From contig CAWJYN010000004.1 of assembly GCA_963847145.1 (NCBI GenBank), positions 620,001 to 684,000 on the forward strand: a DNA stretch of 64,000 bases. Reading direction: 5' to 3'. Within the stretch, counting starts at the first letter, position 1. Each line of letters begins with the position of its first letter. Below the pieces are notes generated by a model that worked only from the letters and a program-made list of their open reading frames with translations, had not been told where the DNA came from and made no database searches. The translations under genes were made by a program, and so were the position numbers. This DNA comes from JABFRJ01 sp963847145 (lineage in GTDB: Bacteria; Pseudomonadota; Alphaproteobacteria; Rhizobiales; Hyphomicrobiaceae). Positions 27,592-35,109 of the stretch are shown here, in pieces.

Positions 27592-28743
27592 ATGGGACCG
27601 CTCAAAGGTGTCCGCATACTCGAGATGGCGGGCATCGGCCCGGCACCGTTCTGCGGCATGTTGCTGGCAGATCTCGGCGCCGAAGTCTTGCGCATTGATC
27701 GCGCGACCGCCGCCGCCGATCTCGGCTTTGCCTTTGACCCGCGGTATGACTTTCTCAATCGCAGCAAGCGTGCCATCGCCGTCGATCTCAAAGCAGAAGC
27801 GGGTGTTGCGGCGGTCAGGGACTTGGTCAAATCAGCCGACTTGCTCATTGAGGGTTTTCGTCCGGGCGTGATGGAGCGGCTTGGGCTTGGGCCTGATGTG
27901 TTGTGTGCGATCAATCCACGGCTGGTGTTCGGGCGGATGACCGGCTGGGGACAGGACGGCCCGCTCAAAAGCCTCGCCGGCCACGACATCAACTACATCG
28001 CGCTGACGGGCGTGCTGGCAGCGATCGGCGAAAAGGACGGACCGCCGGTGGCGCCGCTTAATCTGGTCGGCGACTTCGGCGGCGGCGCGCTCTATCTCGC
28101 CATGGGGTTGCTCGCCGCCCTCGTCGAAGCGCGTGCATCGGGCCAAGGTCAGGTGGTGGATGCCGCCATGGTTGATGGCGCGGCCAGTCTGATGGCCATG
28201 CACTCCGGCATGCGGCAGGCGGGTGTCTGGTCGGTCGCGCGCGGCTCCAATCCCGCTGACGGCGGCTCGCCGTACTATACAACCTACAAGACGCGCGACG
28301 GCCACTTCATGGCCGTTGGTGCCGTGGAGCGGCGCTTTTATGCCGAACTGCTGCAACGGCTGGGTCTCGACGGCGAACAGCTGCCGGGCCAGGACGACCA
28401 GACGCGCTGGCCCGAACTGAAAGCGCGGCTGGCGGCGGTGTTTGCCACGCGCACCCGCAACGAATGGACGGCGGTGTTCGCGGACAGCGACGCGTGTGTG
28501 TCGCCGGTGCTCGACATGGTGGAGTGCGCCGGCCATCCGCATCTCGTCGCCCGCGGCACCTACGTGACCAACAACGGCATCACCGAACCGGCGCCCGCGC
28601 CGCGCTTCAGCCGCACTCCCGGTGCGATCAGAAACCCGCCGGTCGACGCAATCGCCGACACCCGCGCGTCACTGGCAGCCTGGGGGTTGACAGCGGACAA
28701 GATTAACGCGCTGGCCGTCAGCGGTGCGATTGCGGCTAGCTGA
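27592..28743 (+). CDS. CaiB/BaiF family protein, alpha-methylacyl-CoA racemase-like
   Basis: 383-residue class III CoA-transferase-fold protein. The N-terminus LEMAGIGPAPFCGMLLADLGAEVLRID and the block LKSLAGHDINYIALTGVLAAIG are typical of alpha-methylacyl-CoA racemase. There His of AGHD and Asp of LVGDFGGGA form the proton-transfer pair; both are present, whereas true CoA transferases use an Asp nucleophile in a different context. AGGA lies 9 bases ahead of the ATG at 27592. It is divergent from the crotonase-SDR pair, with about 130 bases between starts. It probably inverts a 2-methyl (or other 2-substituted) acyl-CoA for the neighbouring enzymes; that link is inference. Confidence 0.85.
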   Translation: MGPLKGVRILEMAGIGPAPFCGMLLADLGAEVLRIDRATAAADLGFAFDPRYDFLNRSKRAIAVDLKAEAGVAAVRDLVKSADLLIEGFRPGVMERLGLGPDVLCAINPRLVFGRMTGWGQDGPLKSLAGHDINYIALTGVLAAIGEKDGPPVAPLNLVGDFGGGALYLAMGLLAALVEARASGQGQVVDAAMVDGAASLMAMHSGMRQAGVWSVARGSNPADGGSPYYTTYKTRDGHFMAVGAVERRFYAELLQRLGLDGEQLPGQDDQTRWPELKARLAAVFATRTRNEWTAVFADSDACVSPVLDMVECAGHPHLVARGTYVTNNGITEPAPAPRFSRTPGAIRNPPVDAIADTRASLAAWGLTADKINALAVSGAIAAS

Positions 28744-28938
28744 AGTCAGAGCGAGAATAGACAGCTGGAATGGCCTTTAGACGCGCCTAGGAGGCCCGTG
28801 GAGCGCGTTTACCAATCTGCGATAGGGGAGGGTGCGGAAAACACTTCAAGCCCGCCAAATCGCACGCCAGAGGCCTTATTGGCGATTAACTCTGATCACG
28901 GATAAATTTACCAAGCTGACAGGTGACAAGTCCCGTCT

Positions 28939-29886
28939 TCAGCCGGTCAATCCCGCCACCACCGCCTGTACGTCTTCCGGTGTCCCGACGGGTGTCGCCT
29001 TGAGCGCCTTGTCGATCCGTCCGGCCAGCCCCGACAGCACTTTGCCGCTGCCGACCTCATAAAGCTCAGTCACCCCGGCCGCCGCCATCGCCAGCACGCA
29101 CTCGCGCCACCGCACCGTGCCCGTCACCTGTTCGACCAGCCGCTTGCGGATCTCGGCTGGATCAGAGATGGCGGCTGCCAGCACGTTGCACACCACCGGC
29201 ACCACCGGCGCCTGCATCGCCACCTTCGACAGGGCCACGGCCATGGCGTCGGCCGCGGGCTGCATCAGGCGGCAGTGAAAAGGTGCTGATACCGGCAGCG
29301 GCATGGCGCGGCGCAGACCGTGCGCCTTGCCGACCTCTGCAACCCGGTCGATCGCGGTCTTATGGCCGGACAGCACCACCTGTCCGGGATCATTGTCGTT
29401 GGCCACGTCGCAGACCTCGCCGCGCGCCGCCTCGCCCGCGATGATCCGCGCCACGTCCACGGATACACCCAGCAGCGCGGCCATCGCGCCGATGCCCACC
29501 GGCACCGCCTTCTGCATGGCTTGCCCGCGCAACTTCAACAGGCGCGCGGTATCCGCCAATGTGAATGTGCCGGCGGCTGCCAGCGCCGTGTATTCACCGA
29601 GGCTGTGACCAGCGACGAATTTGGCCGTCTTGGCCAGCGTGATCCCATGCTCGGCTTCCAGCACCCGCATCACCGCCATGCTGTGCGCCATCAGCGCTGG
29701 TTGGGCGTTTTCGGTCAGCGTGAGTGTCTCCGGCGGCCCTTCCCACATGATCTGCGAGAGTTTCTGGCCGAGCGCCGCATCGACCTCGTCGAAAACCGCA
29801 CGGGCGGCTGCGTGGTTTGCTGCTAAGGCCTTGCCCATGCCGATGGCTTGACTGCCCTGGCCCGGAAATACGAATGCGCGCGTCAT
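28939..29886 (-). CDS. fabD: Malonyl-CoA:ACP transacylase
   Basis: Loads malonyl groups onto acyl carrier protein in type II fatty acid synthesis. 315 residues, the normal size; GAGGGG precedes the ATG. Motifs: FVFPGQGSQAIGMGK at the N-terminus, nucleophile Ser in GHSLGEYTAL, Arg in LLKLRGQAMQ, and the catalytic His in SAPFHCRLMQPA. fabG and acpP, commonly next to fabD, are not on either side here. Confidence 0.96.
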   Translation of the reverse strand: MTRAFVFPGQGSQAIGMGKALAANHAAARAVFDEVDAALGQKLSQIMWEGPPETLTLTENAQPALMAHSMAVMRVLEAEHGITLAKTAKFVAGHSLGEYTALAAAGTFTLADTARLLKLRGQAMQKAVPVGIGAMAALLGVSVDVARIIAGEAARGEVCDVANDNDPGQVVLSGHKTAIDRVAEVGKAHGLRRAMPLPVSAPFHCRLMQPAADAMAVALSKVAMQAPVVPVVCNVLAAAISDPAEIRKRLVEQVTGTVRWRECVLAMAAAGVTELYEVGSGKVLSGLAGRIDKALKATPVGTPEDVQAVVAGLTG

Positions 29887-30160
29887 CGAGCGTCCCCTCT
29901 TGATCTTTTGACCGTTTTTTTACGTCGCTTTGCGCCGCAACACCATGGCTTGCCGGGTCTGTCAAGCGGCAGGCCAGCATGCCCGCCGCACGGGTCAGAG
30001 CGGTAAACGAACTCTGAATTCATTCGATCGGATTTGAATCAAACAAGGCCTTAATTCAGCGTCGCTTCGAAAACGTATTTTCTCATCTTGCGATTATATC
30101 CTGAACTGTGGAGCTGCGTCAGGGACGGCTCAAAAGTATCGGGAGTAGGGACAAGTGTCG

Positions 30161-32263
30161 ATGCATCAAGAGAAACACGACGACGACCGCGAAGAGGATA
30201 AATCCTCCAAGGGCGGCGAGCATGACGGCGGCCATTGTGATGGCAACGACAAATCTGGCGGTGGATCTGGCAGCGGATCTGGCAGTACCTCGGGCGCTGG
30301 TGGCTCAACGGGCACCGCGGGCGGCAGCACACCGTCCAATCAAGGTTCGGTGACCTTCGAATATGAGTCGGCTGGCTATAAAAATGCCATCGGCATGTAC
30401 AAGATCGGCGCCGACGGCTCGATCAAAGACGTTGAGATCGTGTTCGCCAACGCTTCGTTGGACGGCTCAGGTGGTAGTCTGACCGGCGGTAAGAGTTCGG
30501 CCGGCGTGACTGTGAACCCGGAAGACAAGGTTGGGTTCTTCATCATCCCGAACGGCTATTCGCAAAAGGGCATGGCCGACCTGCTCAACGACACGAGCGG
30601 TTCGTTCAAGTTCGTTGGCGCCGATGGCAAACCCGGCAACGTCAATGGCGGAACAGAGTTGAAGCTCGTCCACGTCGACGCACGCGGCAATACAGTCGAC
30701 ATGAAGGGCCAGTACGGTACGACGACGTTTCATAGCGCTGATGACGGTTCCAAGGGCCTCAACGGTGACAATCTGAACCATGTCAAGGTTTCGGCCAGCG
30801 CAGACGGCAGCGTCCGCATCGGCTTTGAAGACCTGAAGAACGGCGGCGACAAGGACTACGACAACTCCGTCATCACCTTCCGGACCTCACCTGCTGAGAA
30901 GGCAGCTGCTGAGAAGGCTGCTGCTGAGAAGGCTGCTGCTGAGAAGGCTGCTGCTGAGAAGGCTGCTGCTGAGAAGGCTGCTGCCGAGAAGGCTGCTGCT
31001 GAGAAGGCCGCTGCTGAGAAGGCTGCTTACGACGCAGCCCACAAGGAAGACATCGTTCTCAAAACCGCTGATGCCAAGGATGTCGTGACGGGTGCCGAAC
31101 AACACGGTGCCAAGCACGGCGACACCCTGTCGGGCGGCAAGGGCAACGATACGCTCTTTGGTCATGGCGGCAACGACACCATCGACGGCGACAAGAACGC
31201 CGGTGTGACCGTTGCACTCGACATCGCAACCAGCCTCATCAATGCCAAAGACGCAGACGCCATCGAACTCGTGCTCAGTGGCTTGCCGAGCGACGCGGTT
31301 CTGTCCGCCGGCGTCCGCAACGACGATGGCAGCTGGACATTGTCGGTCAAAGAACTGGCCGGACTAACGGTTACGACGCCTGATAGCGCGGACTTCGACG
31401 TGTCCGTGTATGCCCAGGCAACGGATGGTAGCGGTCTCGCTGCCAAGTCGATGATCCACGTGACGATGCTGACCGGCAGCGACGACATGATCTCTGGCGG
31501 CAAAGGCAACGACACGCTGAGTGGCGACCAAGGTGACGACGTCATGTACGGTGCTGGCAAATGGGATGGCATCGACCGTCCGCATGAGCCGACCTATGCC
31601 GACAACGACGTCATCTTCGGCGGCACCGGCAACGATCGCATCTGGGGCAACGCAGGTGACGACAAGCTGTTCGGCGACGAAGGCAACGATACTGTCTTCG
31701 GCGGCAAAGGTAACGACGTCATCACCGGCGGCGACAGCGACAACACGCTGTATGGCAACTCGGGCGACGACGTGTTCGTTGCTGGCGGCGGCAACGACAC
31801 GATCGTTGGCGGCTCCGGCTTTGACACCATCGACTTCTCGAACGCCAAAAGCGGCGTCACAATCGATCTGCACAAGCACGTAGCCTATGGCGACGGCAAG
31901 GGCAGCGTCTCAGGCGTCGAAGCAGTTGTGGGCTCGGCCTACGACGACGTCATCTGGGGTGACAAGCGCGCCAACGTGTTCACCGGTGGTGAAGGCAACG
32001 ACACCTTCGGATTCCACTCTGGCAACTTCCGCAAGGGCGGCGCCGTCGACCACGTGACCGACTTCGGCAAGGGCGACCGTCTCGACCTCTCCGAAATGCT
32101 GCACGGCCGCACGGATGCCAACAGCTTCCGCGTCACCGAAGGTAAGGATGGCCTGCACATCTCGGTCAAGATCGGCGGCAACTTCCAAGATGTCGTCACT
32201 CTCGATGGCGTGCATGGCATGACCGCGCAAGACATGCTGCACAACGGCATGATCCTGGCGTAA
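30161..32263 (+). CDS. Secreted RTX-type calcium-binding protein with DUF4114 domain and AEKAA repeats
   Basis: 700-residue acidic protein from the ATG at 30161 (a GTG at 30155 is possible). Order: disordered, charged and Gly/Ser-rich N-terminus without signal peptide (1-60); DUF4114-type beta domain (about 65-245, from GSVTFEYESAGYKNAIGMY to GGDKDYDNSVITF); nine tandem AEKAA pentapeptides predicted as one long helix (about 245-290); then RTX nonapeptide blocks of GGxGNDxL type at about 320-345, 440-460, 485-545 and 600-620, separated by beta-rich spacers. The C-terminus (VTDFGKGDRLDLSEML) is that of type I secretion substrates. No ABC exporter is adjacent, but two TolC genes lie 8-11 kb away. 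Likely a surface or matrix protein. Confidence 0.85.
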   Translation: MHQEKHDDDREEDKSSKGGEHDGGHCDGNDKSGGGSGSGSGSTSGAGGSTGTAGGSTPSNQGSVTFEYESAGYKNAIGMYKIGADGSIKDVEIVFANASLDGSGGSLTGGKSSAGVTVNPEDKVGFFIIPNGYSQKGMADLLNDTSGSFKFVGADGKPGNVNGGTELKLVHVDARGNTVDMKGQYGTTTFHSADDGSKGLNGDNLNHVKVSASADGSVRIGFEDLKNGGDKDYDNSVITFRTSPAEKAAAEKAAAEKAAAEKAAAEKAAAEKAAAEKAAAEKAAAEKAAYDAAHKEDIVLKTADAKDVVTGAEQHGAKHGDTLSGGKGNDTLFGHGGNDTIDGDKNAGVTVALDIATSLINAKDADAIELVLSGLPSDAVLSAGVRNDDGSWTLSVKELAGLTVTTPDSADFDVSVYAQATDGSGLAAKSMIHVTMLTGSDDMISGGKGNDTLSGDQGDDVMYGAGKWDGIDRPHEPTYADNDVIFGGTGNDRIWGNAGDDKLFGDEGNDTVFGGKGNDVITGGDSDNTLYGNSGDDVFVAGGGNDTIVGGSGFDTIDFSNAKSGVTIDLHKHVAYGDGKGSVSGVEAVVGSAYDDVIWGDKRANVFTGGEGNDTFGFHSGNFRKGGAVDHVTDFGKGDRLDLSEMLHGRTDANSFRVTEGKDGLHISVKIGGNFQDVVTLDGVHGMTAQDMLHNGMILA
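30890..31024 (+). repeat. Nine-copy 15-bp coding tandem repeat
   Basis: GCTGCTGAGAAG plus a GCT/GCA codon repeats nine times in frame, giving AEKAA repeats. Copies differ by only a few synonymous changes (GCC for GCT), so the array is recent or kept uniform. A 15-bp unit changes length without shifting frame. Confidence 0.9.
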
Positions 32264-32285
32264 CTGGCCGACACGACCTGAATAG

Positions 32286-32317
32286 CAACGGGGCGGATCG
32301 CAAGATCCGCCCCGTTG
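32286..32317. terminator. Bidirectional hairpin terminator
   Basis: CAACGGGGCGGATC pairs perfectly over 14 bp with GATCCGCCCCGTTG around a GCAA loop, 22 bases after the RTX gene stop and 24 bases before the end of the convergent ypfJ-like gene. No long T-run follows, so it may stabilise 3' ends as much as terminate. Confidence 0.75.
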
Positions 32318-32341
32318 GCATATCCAGAGTGCGCGGACTGC

Positions 32342-33316
32342 TTACTGCGGGTCCTGCATGTTGAAGGCGTCGCAGGACTGCAGCTCACCGGTTTGCATGC
32401 CCTTCTTGAACCAGGCCACGCGCTGGGTCGACGAGCCGTGCGTAAACGATTCCGGCACCACATAGCCCTGTGAGCGCTTCTGCAAGGTGTCGTCACCAAT
32501 CATGGCGGCAGCGTTGAGCCCTTCTTCGATGTCGCCTGGTTGGATGCGCTGGCGATGCAGCTGGTAGTCTTTCGCCGCCCAAACGCCCGCGAGGCAATCC
32601 GCTTGCAGTTCCATACGGACCTGGATGGCGTTGGCCTGCCGTTCACCGCCGCGCGCTTTCGCCGCCTGAACCTTGTCGGAGATGCCAAGCAGTGTCTGCA
32701 CATGATGGCCGACTTCGTGCGCGATCACATAGGCCTGCGCGAAATCCCCCGGCGCGTTGAACTTCCGCTTCAGTTCGTCATAGAAAGCGAGATCGATGTA
32801 AACTTTCTGATCGGCCGGGCAATAAAACGGACCCATTTGGGTCTGCCCGATGCCACAGCCGGTCCGCGTGGCACCCGAGAATATCACCAGTTTCGGTGGC
32901 ACATATTGGCGGCCGATGGAGCGGAACACGTCTGTCCACACCTCTTCGGTGTCGTGCAGCACCTGCGCAACACGCACCTTCATTGGGTCTTCGGCATGCG
33001 CGACCGGCTGATTGGTGCCGGCCTTTCCATCGCGGCCGGGAAGTCCCGGCAAGCTCAAGCCACCGCCACCACGGCTGCCCGCCTCAACGCGTGGATTTTG
33101 CGGCAAGTTGGGGATGTTGCCCGCGTTGCCGCCGCCGGTCAGCAGATCAAGCGGATTGAGGCCGAACAGCAGCATGATCGCGCCGACGATCAACATGGTC
33201 GTCAGCCCCATGCCACCGCCACCCATCGGTATCTGCATGCCGCCGCCACCGGCGCCGCGCTCGCCACGGCGATCTTCGACGTTGGAACTCTGCTTATCGC
33301 TGTCATCGTAGCGCAT
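32342..33316 (-). CDS. ypfJ: YpfJ-family neutral zinc metallopeptidase
   Basis: 324-residue membrane-anchored metallopeptidase-like protein. The N-terminus MRYDDSDKQSSNVEDRRG and Gly/Met-rich linker are followed by one membrane helix (TTMLIVGAIMLLFGL) and NPLDLL, exactly as in the YpfJ/KPN_02809 family. The catalytic domain has the zinc motif AHEVGHHVQTLLG and a downstream ELQADCLAGVWA that supplies the third ligand. CGIGQTQMGPFYCPADQKVYID is also family-typical. Physiological substrate is not established. Convergent with the RTX gene. Confidence 0.92.
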   Translation of the reverse strand: MRYDDSDKQSSNVEDRRGERGAGGGGMQIPMGGGGMGLTTMLIVGAIMLLFGLNPLDLLTGGGNAGNIPNLPQNPRVEAGSRGGGGLSLPGLPGRDGKAGTNQPVAHAEDPMKVRVAQVLHDTEEVWTDVFRSIGRQYVPPKLVIFSGATRTGCGIGQTQMGPFYCPADQKVYIDLAFYDELKRKFNAPGDFAQAYVIAHEVGHHVQTLLGISDKVQAAKARGGERQANAIQVRMELQADCLAGVWAAKDYQLHRQRIQPGDIEEGLNAAAMIGDDTLQKRSQGYVVPESFTHGSSTQRVAWFKKGMQTGELQSCDAFNMQDPQ

Positions 33317-33498
33317 TGTGTCGGAATCCGTGGTCGATCGGGGGGTAGGCGGCTCGCCAGACAGCAGAGCCAGTCGTCCCCTTTTTGCCCCAGCAACCCG
33401 GCACCTTCAAGGCCTGACTGCGGCACTACGCCAAAAGGTACGAAAACCCGGCACTTGCGCGCCGGGTTCCAACAGTGAACGTCGCTAGCGTTTGCCGC

Positions 33499-34005
33499 TC
33501 AATGCTTCGCTTTGGCCTTGGCAGCGGGCGGCAGCAGAACGCTGTCGATCACGTGAATGACGCCGTTATCAGTCACGATATCGGCCTTCACCACTTTAGC
33601 ACCGTTCACCTTCACACCATTGCGGCCGTCGATCTTAACCTTCTGGCCCTGCACGGTTGCCACGCTCAACCGTTTGCCCGCGAGATCGGCCGCCTTCACC
33701 CGTCCCGGTACCACGTGATAAGTCAAAATGGCCGCCAGCTTCGCCTTATTGGCAGGCTTCAACAGCCCCTCCACGGTGCCGGCTGGCAGCTTCTTGAACG
33801 CCGCGTCCGTCGGCGCGAACACCGTGAACGGGCCCGGCCCCTTCAGCGTGTCGACCAGGCCGGCAGCCTTGACCGCGGCAACGAGCGTCTTGAATGAACC
33901 GGCCTTGACAGCCGTATCGACGATGTCGGCAGCGTGCGCCGTCGTGAGCGGAAGTACGCTCAGCATGACAGCGCCCGTAAGCAAGGCGCGCAATGGGAGT
34001 ACCAT
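33499..34005 (-). CDS. Secreted fasciclin (FAS1) domain protein
   Basis: 168-residue exported protein with one FAS1 adhesion-type domain. GAGGAAA stands ahead of the ATG at 34005; the signal peptide is LPLRALLTGAVMLSVLPLTTAHA. FAS1 hallmarks: GPGPFTVFAPTDAAFKKLP (H1 region), LTYHVVPGRV (YH motif), and IVTDNGVIHVIDSVLLPP (H2 region). Bacterial one-domain FAS1 proteins are often under ECF sigma control, and a sigma factor gene is divergent 345 bases away. The C-terminal tail is short and basic (AKAKAKH). Confidence 0.92.
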   Translation of the reverse strand: MVLPLRALLTGAVMLSVLPLTTAHAADIVDTAVKAGSFKTLVAAVKAAGLVDTLKGPGPFTVFAPTDAAFKKLPAGTVEGLLKPANKAKLAAILTYHVVPGRVKAADLAGKRLSVATVQGQKVKIDGRNGVKVNGAKVVKADIVTDNGVIHVIDSVLLPPAAKAKAKH

Positions 34006-34350
34006 TCGAATTTCCTCTTTAATGAAGTGATGAGATCCATGTGCAGCTGCACAACCGCCCGCCGGACGTAGCTCCGAACGCGTAGCTTTGGCCGCGCCTG
34101 CTTGAACTAACGAGCACAGTGGCTTGAGGAAAACGGGATCGCTTGACGGTTGGATCTCAGCGCTCGTGATCACGCTCGCGTGACCGCCTTGGGGGGCGCA
34201 ACGAGATGCCGCAGTGTAAGTAATGCCGTAGCGATACAATATCTCGTTCAGACGCCCCTGGTGGGAAAGCCAGTGCATCGACGTTGCATCCGTTCTTACG
34301 GATGACCGCGGAAAACCGTGAAGCCCAACGCCAAGCGCTGAGGTCGCCCC
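34006..34350. other. Divergent control region, fasciclin / ECF sigma
   Basis: 345 bases between the divergent starts. It contains a perfect 12-bp palindrome GTGCAGCTGCAC (34041-34052) about 36 bases upstream of the fasciclin start. I could not identify a convincing ECF-type -35/-10 pair by eye. No small gene is supported. Confidence 0.4.
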
Positions 34351-34893
34351 ATGGATCCGATGGAAAATCATTTGCGGGATATTGCGACAACGCAAGACCC
34401 GGCTGCCTTTCAATCCGTCTTCCGAGCTTACGCGCCCCGTGTGCGCGCCTACATGATCAGGCGCGGCGTGGACGTTGCCACCGCCGAAGAGATCGCGCAG
34501 GAAACGCTGCTGACAGTGTGGCGCAAAGCTGCGCTTTACGCGAGCGCGACGGGCAATCCAAACGCCTGGATTTTCACGATCGCGCGCAACTTGCGCATCG
34601 ACCGGTTACGGCGCGAGCGGCCGACGCAGGAGTTCAACGACGAAGTCTTCCAAGTTGCGAGCGGCGACCAACCTGCCGATGATGCCGTAGTGACCAACGA
34701 GATCGGTGCTGCGGTGCGCGCCGCGCTGGCGACGCTACCAGACGAACAACGCCAGATCATCGTACTGGCGTATGTTGAAGGGCTATCGCAGAGCGAGATC
34801 GCCGCGCAACTGTCGCTGCCGCTCGGCACCGTGAAGTCGCGGATGCGGCTTGCCTACCAGAAAATGCAGCTGTCGTTGATGAACCTGAAGTAA
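34351..34893 (+). CDS. ECF-type RNA polymerase sigma factor
   Basis: 180-residue sigma-70 family factor. Region 2 spans about residues 20-90 (AFQSVFRAYAPRVRAYMIRRG, AEEIAQETLLTVWRKA, ARNLRIDRLRRERP) and region 4 about 120-175 (LATLPDEQRQIIVLAYVEGLSQSEIAAQLSLPLGTVKSRMRLAYQKMQ). It fits the ECF group that usually pairs with a ChrR/zinc-binding anti-sigma encoded just downstream. Here the next gene is on the other strand (DUF2783), so no anti-sigma factor is adjacent. Likely drives itself and the divergent fasciclin gene in response to envelope or oxidative stress; that is inference from arrangement. Confidence 0.92.
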   Translation: MDPMENHLRDIATTQDPAAFQSVFRAYAPRVRAYMIRRGVDVATAEEIAQETLLTVWRKAALYASATGNPNAWIFTIARNLRIDRLRRERPTQEFNDEVFQVASGDQPADDAVVTNEIGAAVRAALATLPDEQRQIIVLAYVEGLSQSEIAAQLSLPLGTVKSRMRLAYQKMQLSLMNLK

Positions 34894-34899
34894 CCAACC

Positions 34900-35109
34900 C
34901 TATCCGGCGCGCGGGACGTCTCCGCGTGCTTTCACGAACGCCGCATCGATCACCGCGCGGTCGCCGATGTGGTTGATCAGCAGCAGGATCAGCTTGGCGT
35001 TCACCAGCTGGCTCTGCTCCGGCGTCAAGCCGCGGTGCAAATCGATCAACGCCTCGTAGACATCATCAGCCGCTGCCAAATTGAGTTCGGTGTTGAGCGC
35101 ACTGGTCAT
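34900..35109 (-). CDS. DUF2783 domain protein
   Basis: 69-residue protein. The DUF2783 pattern is clear: NLAAADDVYEALIDLHRGLTPEQSQLVNAKLILLLINHIGD. Its ATG overlaps the stop of the upstream flavoprotein gene by 4 bases (ATGA), so the two are translationally coupled. In other alphaproteobacteria this domain is found with MhpA-type flavoproteins and may be an accessory subunit. Mechanism unknown. Confidence 0.82.
   Translation of the reverse strand: MTSALNTELNLAAADDVYEALIDLHRGLTPEQSQLVNAKLILLLINHIGDRAVIDAAFVKARGDVPRAG

Noticed and set aside
30890..31024. CRISPR array
   Set aside because: The 15-bp repeats have no spacers, are in frame, and encode AEKAA pentapeptides inside the RTX protein.
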